The notes under the pieces are model-generated. The model searched no databases, was not told the origin of the DNA, and saw only the letters and a program-made list of their open reading frames with translations. A DNA stretch of 16,553 bases from Stephanodiscus triporus (Eukaryota; Bacillariophyta; Thalassiosirophyceae; Thalassiosirales; Thalassiosiraceae). A program made the translations under genes and the position numbers. Shown one piece after another: positions 1 through 10,500 of the stretch (its first letter is position 1; each line of letters begins with the position of its first letter). Location: NCBI GenBank assembly GCA_036939755.1, contig JALLAZ010000388.1, positions 1 to 16,553 of the forward strand, in the 5' to 3' direction.

Positions 1-135
1 AGTATGAATTGGAAAAAAAAAATCTGACGATTCACAATAGGGATTAAACTCGTACTCTCTCGATGTTGTGGTTGAGCAAAACACAAGCAGTATTTACAAT
101 AGAGGTGAAGGTAGCAGTCCATTGAAGTATGTCAA
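1..135 (+). promoter_or_regulatory. 5' flank / probable 5' UTR with upstream ATGs
   Basis: No TATA box or other core promoter motif is evident. An A10 run lies at 13-22. Three ATGs precede the main start: at 4 (stop 25-27), at 63 (20 codons, stop 123-125) and at 129 (8 codons, stop 153-155). The last overlaps the main start out of frame. The transcription start is unknown, so which of these are in the mRNA cannot be told. Confidence 0.4.
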
Positions 136-155
136 ATGAATACATCCAGCAATAA
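129..155 (+). other. Upstream ORF overlapping the main start codon
   Basis: The ATG at 129 begins MSNEYIQQ and then TAA, overlapping the main ATG at 136 in another frame. It has A at -3, while the main ATG has C at -3. It could reduce initiation at 136 if it lies in the transcript. Confidence 0.35.
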
Positions 156-3100
156 TCCGCCTGCTCTAGATCCATCAGAATCGTTGTTGACATGCTGCGT
201 TGATGCTGAAGTTGCAAAAAAGAATGACTCCTCATCGAGCTACGGCGTAGCCGACGCTGACGCCGCCGAGGAAATATCTGCATCTACATCCAATAATACG
301 GTGGCTGTCTTGGGGAGTTCTTCTTCTCCTACACATGTCGAGACGATTGAAGGCGATGGCGACAACAGCGACGTTAATGTGTCATCATTGAGAGCTGCAG
401 ATGCGGATGCAACGGCAACGATGATGTCATCTTTCGAAACAAAGCTGCCATCATCAGCATCAACAGAAGCGGAAGCATCAGAGGCGGCACCAGAATTAGC
501 ACCAGCATTAGCGCCACCATCATCAGCAACAACATTGCAGCTATCTTCGTCGTATCTTCCCCCTATTTCTCCGCCCTTCCTCTCCACAAAAGTCACATCG
601 GGACCTGCCCACTGGGATTCCATCAAATCTCGTCTCCTCATGCTTGCATCCGCGTCGATGTCGTCGTCGTCGCCGCCGTCGCCGTCGCCGTCGTCGTCAT
701 ATTCGTCATTATTGAAGCTCCTTTCTGAAATGTGCAATAAGAATTACTCGACCCTGCCCACTAGCGAGCGCTCATTTCTTCTGAGCGCTTTATTACCGGC
801 ATTGTCCAAGATACTGGTCAACCCGAATGGGAGGGCAGCGATGTGCATCCGTTCTGCTGCTGCTAGCGGTGGCGATGGCGACGGCGGCAACAAGGACGAA
901 AAAAAACAGCGTAAAAGGAAGGGCAGCAAGTTGTTAGTGGCAGAGAAGTCCTCTGACTCAAATAAGATCATTGACACGACGACAAAAAAGAAACAGCTAC
1001 AGGAGCTGCCCCCACCACGAACGTCACCATCAGCAACGATGCCCTCGCCGGCGTGTCATGTTCCGCCTGACAATTCTGACCTCGCATCATTATCAGTATC
1101 GCCATCGTCATCGTCGGCGGCGGCAACTTATACAACCATTCGCAACGCGGCGCTACAGCTGCTCGAGCAGCTGACGTTGCAGCTGTTGTTCTCCATTCCT
1201 CTTCCTCCATCGTCGTCGTTTGCATCCCATCGCAGTGACCACAATGTCAGCGACAGCGGCAGCAATATCGACATTTTTCTGTTCCGTATGCACGCTCCTT
1301 CCATAATGAGCATTGCAATCCACGTGATGATGGAAGATACCGAGAGCAATGCCTTGTTGGCGAATAATGGATTGCTCGTTCGGATTTTACGGGGGTATAA
1401 TAAATCGTCCGTATTATTGACGATGATGGAGGGAAACAATGGCAACAACAGCGGTGGGAGCGGAAGTGCTGGAGGAAAGGAGGCTATGAAAATGTTGCGT
1501 GAGTGTCAGGCACTCCTGGACTTTGTGGTTGGTTGTTACAAGCGTTTGGGAGGGAGTGGAAACAGCAAGAGGAAGAAGGGGGCGAATAATACTTACGCCA
1601 CCAAGGGCTCGGACTCGAAAACGGGTACGTCATTGTTGGTAGTTGGCGGTGGAGGTGACGGGGTATTGATGCCGACGCCAGACAAGACATCAACCAAGAA
1701 GGCCGCGACATCCTCCAAGGAGGGGGGATCGATAATGGCAATGACACCTGAGACTGCTAGTGTTGTAAGCATGGCGGAGACATCGCAGCCAAAGAATTCC
1801 TCCACCACCAACACGACGACGACAAAGACAACCAACGTCAGCGTCGAATCCTCCCAGTCGTACCGCCTCCTCTCCGAAATGCCATTAACGATCATGTTGC
1901 TATTTCATCTGTATCCAATCAAGTTGGCCAACAGGAATAACATGGCAAATTTGATACCAGCAATGATGGATTTCTTGCAGTTGCAATCGATAACGACTTC
2001 ATCGCCGCTGAGTTCTAGTCCTGTTGGCAGCGGTGGTGCTGGAGGGACTGTCACATTGACGACGACACCATCATTATCCACTCCCCAGGTTGTCGTTGCC
2101 AAGAAAGGGAGGGGAGGATCATCTTCATCCAAGAAGCCTTCTTTAGCTGCCGCTGCCGCTGTGGGGGGTGGGGCACCAACTTCTGCCGTGTCAGCAACAG
2201 CTGCCACAACAAATACAACGATGACAAGGACGCCTGCCTCCACGTCAACGGCCTACATATCAACACCCCCTTCCGCTGCAATTACAGCCACTGCAGCAAC
2301 AACGACTTTGGCAACTCTAAATAAGGAGGAGCAAATTTCATCTTTGCACAAGTTACAAGTGCAGCAGCAGACTGTCGTTGCGTGTCAAGTTAAGATAGTA
2401 TCCTTCATTACGCACTTGATGCTGTTACTAACATCGCCATCACCCAAGATTCCCAGCGGTGGTAATAAAAACAATATTCCTTCTATTGTTGCGACAGCGG
2501 CAGAGGCTCCTTTAAAATTATACGAGGATAGCTGTTCCACGTGCGTGCTACAATTGCTACGTTATACGTCCTCGTCCTGGATTCTCTCCGGCCGCGGCGG
2601 TGGCGCATCAACGGCAACAATAGCAGCAACTACAGAAACTGGCAGCAATGGTGGTGGTGTAAGTGGGAGCACTAGTAGTGCTCAGAACCTTCATTATCAG
2701 CGTTATGCAATCCAACTGAGGAAGGAACTGATGGTGAACACTCGTCATATGCTGTCGACAAAGTATCGTCGTGGCTTTTACCGACATGTTGATGCCATGT
2801 TAGACGAACGGCTGTTAATAGGCAGCAACAATGCAAGATTTTCCGGACGCGGAGTTGGTGGCGCAGCAGCGGTAGTGGCAATGCTTGGTGGAGGATTAGA
2901 TTTGGGTGGTGATGGCGAGAATTCGATTGGAAGAGGAGGAGATTGTAAAATCAACAATATCTTGGATGGTACGACAGGAGGTGGTGGAAGTGCCATCGGC
3001 TATGACACCGCCACCGCCGAAGCAGAAACTACTTTTGCTTCATTGCAACCATTAGGATATATCATTCTCGCCGAATTCATAACGCAGATACGTACGAAAT

Positions 3101-4517
3101 TGACACCTGCGCAGTTATCCAGAACAATTCGAATCTTTTCGAGGTTGTTGCACTGCGATTTGACCACTGGGTTTTTTCATGTACCCAGAATCATTACCCA
3201 CTCGGAGCTACCAAATCTTACATTTCCCTATAGCGACATGCAAATAGCCGCGGCGAAGTTGTTGATGCATCTTCCCGAAATAATCTTTCACAATCGCGAC
3301 CCCAATCCGCAAGTTGGCCGCGATTTGCTGTTCCGAATACTGAGATCGTGCGTGCACAAGTTGGAGGTGTTGAACTTCTTCATCCCAGGTTTGTTGAATG
3401 ATGTGGCTGAGTCAAAGATTGTAAATCAGAAGGAGGACAAAGATGAGCAAGAGGGTGGCGATGGCACTGATGCTACATCATCACCGTCGCCACTGACCAT
3501 CATCCTAAATCTGCAGCTACTCCTCCGTCCGATAATACTCGGCATGAAAAGTTTATTCTGGTGCATATCTAGTTATTCCCACCAACGAGAAAAAGAACGC
3601 CAGCGCTCGTCGTTGGCAGGGGAGGAACAGTTCCCTTTTCCGTCCCATTATGCAATACTTGGTAGTTCGAAACACGACAACAGCAAATTTTTCAATGAGG
3701 AATTGAATAGTGGCATGACCAAAATGACAATGGGCGAGCGGGAATTGGTCGAGGATTTTATACGTGCGGGAATACCTTGTTTGCGCATATTTAGGATTAA
3801 TGTTCGCGATGAGTTGGATAAACAACTGCTACCATGGAGTAGCCCCACCAGCTCCGTCAACAATGAGAAACGCAAGATGAATCCTGAACATCGCGAGATA
3901 CTCGAATCTTTTGCAGTATCATTTACGTCCCTTGAATCTTACAATTTTCGGGTTGTTATCGCGAATAACCTACCTTTTTTGTTACATCAGATGGATATTG
4001 AGGAGGATAATATCGCCATGTTTAGTCATTTGCTGATTAATACGGGCAAGGCAGTCAGTTACGAATTTGTCGAGGTGATCTTGGGATATTTGATGGCTAA
4101 TGTTGGTGGATTGTGTGAGTATGAAAAGAGGGCTACTTTGAGCAGTTCGTTGTCTTCATCAACGACAATATCTGATACACAGGAGGATGGTAATGTAAGG
4201 AGGAGACCGACCAACACCAGAGCCAACTCGCCGCCACCGCCTGTCCTTACAAAACGAGCGCAAAATTTATCAAAATTATTCCAGCTGGCTTTCTCCTCCC
4301 TCATTAAGTATACACGTAATGAGAATGCATTTTTACCACATTTGCAAAACCTGGTAAAGGAATGTGTCCAACGTTCTATGGAAGAAAGTCCATCACAGAG
4401 CATGATGGGCGGCGTATGCCATGGCGAATACGAGGGGGGAACAGATTTGATATGGCCGGGTCCTTATTTGGATATTTTGAGGACGTTATTTCGTACGATA
4501 TCGGGAAAGTTTGACGC
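136..4517 (+). CDS. TRRAP: Exon 1: N-terminal HEAT region with low-complexity inserts
   Basis: Encodes residues 1-1461 (last codon split, phase 2). Recognisable helical blocks are roughly 158-237 (PAHWDSIKSRL, then a block ending in LLPALSKIL), 333-420, 574-617 (SYRLLSEMPLTIMLLFHLYP, matching the TRRAP 'LTEIPLVVMLMYQLYP'-like segment), 731-763, 856-899 (RKELMVNTRHMLST) and 965-1095. Between them sit inserts rich in Ser, Thr, Ala, Gly and Pro: 1-155, 174-190, 239-332, 433-448, 474-573, 619-728, 818-850, 900-965, 1096-1118 and 1336-1371. Two basic clusters inside inserts (KKQRKRK at 256-262 and KRKK at 478-481) could act as nuclear localisation signals. There is no intron in these 4.4 kb. The many long antisense and other-frame readings here are by-products of the triplet repeats. 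Confidence 0.93.
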
Positions 4518-7500
4518 GTAAGTACTGTGCGAAATAATATTTTTTGTCTTTTCATTCTTTCCCCATGTCTGCGTAATAACCCACATCTCCTTACATTCCC
4601 CCTACAGGTCATACAAGGAGCTTCTTCCTCTGGTACCCACCCTTTTGAACAACTTTTACCGAATCTACAATGCTACATGCTCGACACCACTACGACAAGT
4701 TATCATAGAAGTTTGTTTGACCATCCCCTCACGTCTATCAGTGTTACTCCCACATTTACCACTTCTACTGAAAATGATCATCCCTGCACTGAACTCGAAT
4801 ATGGGGATCTTGACAAATTTGGCGTTGCGGACGTTGGAATTTTGGGTGGATAACTTGCATCCCGATTATTTGTACCCAATCTTTGCAATGCAGGATGATG
4901 ATGGCACTGGACTTTGCGAGCTCATGGTGGCGCTCACGCGACATTTGCAACCAGCGCCATACCCGTATGGTCTTCTATGCATGAGATTGCTAGGGAAGAT
5001 GGGCGGTATAAATCGATTATTTTTGAGAGAGATGGTTGGTTATGTCGATCCGAAGCAAACAGTGGGAGGTAGAAGTAGAATAGTTAGTGNTATTTTTGAG
5101 AGAGATGGTTGGTTATGTCGATCCGAAGCAAACAGTGGGAGGTAGAAGTAGAATAGCTAGTGGAGGCGATAATATGACCATGTACTGCGAATGGCAGGGG
5201 GAAGCTGGTGATGGGCCATCTAGTGAAATGTCTTTTCTCTTGCCCTTTCCATTGGGCCGTGCCGTAGATGTGCTGCGTTGTGTTGCCGCCGCACCCTGCA
5301 TCACTGTCGCCAGTCACGACAATCATTCTAACCACAATTCACCACAGCCATTGCAGGTATCTTGTCAGAATTTTAGCAAGCTGCTATCAGTTGACCCAAG
5401 GACATTTGATTTGAAACGGTATTCCATTGAGGTCATGGAGGAGACCAAAGTTTCCCAGTCGGAAAGTGCCTTCACCGTTCTCCGGGCTGCGTTGGCGTCA
5501 TTGTTGGACATCGATAATGAAGAAGGAAATAGACAAATATCAGTTTGCACCAAGAACGGAGTAGTCTTGACTAAAAATGATGCAATTGTTCTGCCATCTG
5601 ATGACGAAGAGGAACCAGACGTTGTTGTCCCTCCACAGGAAAAGGCGTACAATCGCGACTTCAAATTGATATGTGATGGATTGTACGCAGCATCAAATCA
5701 TGATGATCTCAAGGATGAAGCAATTCTGATGCTCAAGGGACTGGGATCACACATTTTTTATCTCCTCCTCAGCCACCGGGAAAACATAACACAAATTGAC
5801 CGAGNTCAAGGGACTGGGATCACACATTTTTTATCTCCTCCTCAGCCACCGGGAAAACATTACACGAATTGACCGAGATGGATGTTCTATCGATCCATAC
5901 CATGGAGATGGAAGCAGCGGCTCACTGGACAATTCTCAAAACCATACTGCCGAGAAAATTCAGTTCAATTCATTTGGATGTTTTCGCTTATCGAGGCCGT
6001 TGGACTGTGATGATATTGATCCTTTTGTCTTCAATGAGGCTCTTGCGGATGCTTTTACAGATTCTGGTGTGAATAACTCACATTTTTCCGCCATGGCGGT
6101 GATGCATCATGTCGTTGAGTTGTTTCGTCATGTCAAAGGTAGAGCTGTGGCTACACCCGATGACTACAAGAACGAGCCAATAGATGTGGAAGTGAAGGAT
6201 GTGGGTTCTCCTGCAGCAACTGGGTGGGGTGATATTTTTTTCGAAAATCTGCTGAGTAAACTGTGCCATTACTGCTTCAGCCAACCGTGGAATCATCGCA
6301 CTGGAGTTATGTCTGGGTTATTTGAACTCATTATCAAGATGGGTCTGACATGGTCACAGCAGTATGAAGTTGAAATTCTTCACACGGCGATGTTCATCAT
6401 AAAAGATACGCCCGATGGTATTGCCCACGCGTCGAAGGCATCTGTGAGATTCTTTTTGCGAGTGTCGTGGTTTTTCTTTGACGGACCGTCTTCTTGGAAG
6501 GAGTCGAGTACCGTCATACATGATGTGTTATGTCCGATGACGACCGATAACAAATCCATAGTGGATGTTGAAGACGAAACACACCCAGCCTCGACATCTG
6601 TGAAGGGAGCGTCCCTTACTTTGATCCTATCTGAGATTGCTTCGACTAAGCCCCTTGTACGGTAAGTACTCTTGAAGTTTCTCGCAAACACAACACTCGA
6701 CTAAAACATGGTATGATCTTCGTCATTTGTCATTTTGACACGGTTTCTTTTTTGCATTTTCTTATCGCAGATTCGTCGTACGCCATGTGCTACGAATGAT
6801 AACCAGAGATAGTGCCTCAATCGATACGTTGCTTTCGAATCACGTAAATTCATTAAAGCGGCTCATATTCCCCAAGTTGTTGAGAACATTGCCCCTTCCG
6901 AACATGTGTGCAGCAGTTGATGCATGCGCATTTATTCTAGATAGAGCGCCAAAGCTGATTCCTATCGCGGACCAGAATCTTCTCGCCTTTCTATCTGAAC
7001 TACTCAAAATGATATCGATTGCCGATGGTGAATTTTCGGATCCGAGTTTCGGCAGCGTTGTTCTGATTGATAAGAACGGCTTTGCTTTCAATAATGGTGT
7101 CGAATCTACGAGTCAAAATAGATCCAGCACGCACGCGTCGTCAATTTTTCTAAGAAAGGCGATTGTTGTTGAAGATGACTCATTTGGTGGACGAATCCAA
7201 ATCCCTCGGGAGCTGCCTTTAGGTATCCAGCTTCGGGTGTCTACGCTTTTGCTATTCAGGGCTCTGATTCGAGGGTTTGCTGACGAATTTTACGATGCCG
7301 ATCCGCAGTCCAAGATTGGAAACATACGGCCACATGTAAGCGATGGGTTGCGTCTCTAGTGATAGAGATTGTCAAATTCTAATGTGCTCACCCCATGCAC
7401 TCACACTCTCCGTCGTCTTCGCAGGTTGTGAGTTTGTTATTTCGATCACTCATTTCAGAGCCCGCGGAATGCGTTGCATCAAGCGCGTCAGCATTGCACA

Positions 7501-10500
7501 ACGCACTGATTCTGGGCAAGGAAAAGGAAGATGGATCCACATCATCAAAGGGACATAGATTGTCAAAAGAATTGATCCAATCCTGCATTCGACCGATATT
7601 GCTCAATTTGAGAGAACACACAAAACTGTCGCTACCACTGCTGAGAGGATTGTCACATTTATTAGTCCTCCTCTCTTCATGGTTCAATACGACATTAGGA
7701 GAAAAATTGATAGAGCACTTGAATAAGTTCGGCGAGCCGGGTTAGTGCCTTCTTTCGTGCATTTTACGCCTCGTCAGTTGTCGCATCTGATCCAATCCCT
7801 TCTGACTTTCATCCCAATGTTCTAGACACGATAATGCAACTGCAAGTCTTTAAGCCCGGTGACGAGCCTCTAATCGCTGCCGCTGTGTTGGATCTCTTTG
7901 CTCTATTACCACAAGCGTCTCAATTTGTTGAGTCTTTGGTCAAGCAAACCATCAGATTGGAAAAAGCGCTGCCAAGGTATAAGCCTTGTCTATCGGCCTC
8001 ACCCTACAGACAGCCTCTTGCGAGATACTTGAATCGCCACTTTGCCAGTAAGTTTTTTATCTCAAGAGATTCCCTTTTAATTGAGTTGAACCCAAACTCA
8101 CAACCCTCGTGACGATTGAAAATTGTCCGCGAGTAGATGCTGTCAGTTTCTTTTTGCAAGAACACCGCCTCTGCAATCCAGTGTACAGTAACTTATTCCA
8201 AGACCTTTTGAAGCGTGACGATACTGTGCTGCTCAGGGACTACCTCAGTGCCAACAGTGGCATGTTGCTGAACGTTTGCTTCGATCGGCCACTTCACATA
8301 ATTCGATCAGAGAAGACGTCATCTCCCGAAGGTAAAATTGTTGTATATGGCATTAATGAATGGTGTTCCCCCTCAACTCAACGCAAGCTAGAAGTAGCAA
8401 GACAGGACATCGAACTGAAGAAAAGGTCCCTTGCACTAAAAACACAAGAAGAGGCCAGACAGCAGAAAGCGCTCCAATCTAAACCGGATGGTTCGAATCT
8501 CCCTGAATACCAATCTACATTGCTGACAGCTCATGAAGCTGTGGAGCGCGCAAAGAGAGAGCTGGATGAAGCTAGAAATACTTACGCTAGAGTGTCTCAA
8601 GTTAGCGCTCAAAGTAACGTGTCCGACAAGATTATGACAATTACTGCGCTTGAGCTGCAGCATCAGGGTTTAAAGCTCGTTGAGATACTGACCTCTCACA
8701 ACCCTCAATACCTTCAAAGTCAGAATGACGTTGTTCGCGCATTAAGATGGCTCTGGCGCTCTCGTGGGCGACATTATCGACTTCTACACGAAGAAGAGAT
8801 TCCACCTCGATATCACTGCGAGTCACTGGCGCTTGGGAAGTTTCTTGTGTCTTATTCCAAAGCTAATCCAGCAGACACTGACGTTTTGTTTGATCTTATA
8901 CGGATATTCGTAAGTTTTTCATCTATCAGATGCGCCTGCCAAAGATATCTTCACTCACTAATTTACACAATATTTTCAAAGTTGCAACCTTTGTCATCGA
9001 ATGATTTTTCATTCATCAAGCAATACTTGCGTTGGACAGTTTCGAGCGATAATTCTATTGAGCTAAATATGCGATGGACCCTAATACTTCAGAGGTGAGG
9101 TGCATTGTCGTCTGTTGTTGCTTACTTAGTTTTGAGAATAGTTGTGCTCACTTGTTAGTGTGTCCTTGGAAGATTTTCAACATTGTTGTCGAGCGAGGGA
9201 TCAGAAGAAACAAAAATCCTTAGTGCACAGATGCTGGCAATTCCAACTTTGTCAAAAAATTTCGATGACTCTTCTGTAGAAAAGCTGACAGAGTCGATTC
9301 TTAAAGGTGCTTCTTATGGACCGAAGCTGACTTGCGAGTTGCTGCAAATTGTCGCCATTCTCCTTGAACGCAATCACTCAGAAGACATGACCAAGAATCG
9401 GCGAAGTGATTTGCTCAATTTCGTTTTAGCCGTGCTGAAAAACAATGATGATGCCGGCACAAAGTACTACGCACATAAAGCCGTAAGCAGATTCATTGCA
9501 GGTTTTGATAACGAGTGTGACACAGCACAAGAAACATTACATGAGCCTTGCTGTGACAAGACCCCCACTGACCCTTTCAAATTGTGCTCATACCCTGCTG
9601 GATGTGAAGGCGAGGACCGGGGTGGTGTTAGCGTGATTTTGCAGGTCTATTACTCTATTTTACATGACACGTCTGCACGGGAGGCTTTGGATGTGCTTCT
9701 CCCGGCCCTCAAGAAGCGACTTGGCGATGATGAATTAGAGACTGCTCTGAAGTACTCTATACAAGTGGTGCGCGATGATAATAACTCAATCCCACAGAGG
9801 GCTCATGTTTGGGTGTCAGTCATTCGACACCCAGAGCTTTATGGCAGCCACAAATCTGAACTCATCCCACATATGCTACAATGGCTTTCCTTGCTTACGT
9901 TACAGCCTGCTGTCCCCTTGGAACTTGTTAAACTTTCGGCAGACATTGCTAAGCTTTTTTTTGACTGGGTTCTTGCTGGTCGGTCTACTGAATCAAGAGA
10001 AGATCTGACAGGTCTTGATGAAAATACTGTTGATAGTTTTGTGAACAATCTAGTCAGACTCGCCTTTTTGACTGCTGCAGGAAGGCCCGATCGCCTGCAC
10101 CAACGGCTTCAATTACAGATCCTGTCATTGCTAAAAGATTTTGTGTCCTGTCAAAGGAATTGCACAATTAATCCTTCCCCATTTGAAAACGTTTTGCATG
10201 AAGCCCGTGCTAGAGAAGAGAGTAAAATCAAAAAAGGCGAAACCAACAGCAGCGAATCAATTCAGAAAGAAGTTAGTGATTCAAAAGTAGGTGTTGGCGA
10301 GGGCGTCAACGTGATTGCCCTTCGTTTATGTGCCGAGATAGTCCTCATTCTACTCCAGAATGATCCAACAAATGCATTCATTGATCAATATGGCACAATG
10401 ATAGTGAAACAATGCTTCGCGCATGCAACATCAAGCCTGTCGCAGAATATTGAGGACTTAATTATTCACCTGCTTGCCAATGGCCATGGGAGTAGCGAAA

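Noticed and set aside
240..737. 165-codon minus-strand ORF, Asp/Ala-rich
   Set aside because: It is the antisense image of Ser/Ala triplet repeats in exon 1. It has no recognisable domain and its composition is explained by GAC/GAT complements of the sense strand.
1905..2243. 112-codon minus-strand ORF, Val/Ala-rich
   Set aside because: Antisense shadow of a Thr/Ala-rich insert and a conserved TRRAP block. No independent signal.
2667..2683. 17-nt near-palindrome in exon 1
   Set aside because: Eight-base arms with a one-base centre are expected by chance in a window this size, and the sequence is in a Gly/Ser linker.
5018..5877. Real tandem duplications or programmed frameshifts in exon 2
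   Set aside because: The same 72-nt-N-72-nt format recurs four times in the gene, each breaking the conserved frame. An assembly cause is far simpler.
8109..8136. Independent gene starting at ATG 8109
   Set aside because: The ATG is inside intron 5. The protein continues the TRRAP homology of exon 5 directly after splicing.
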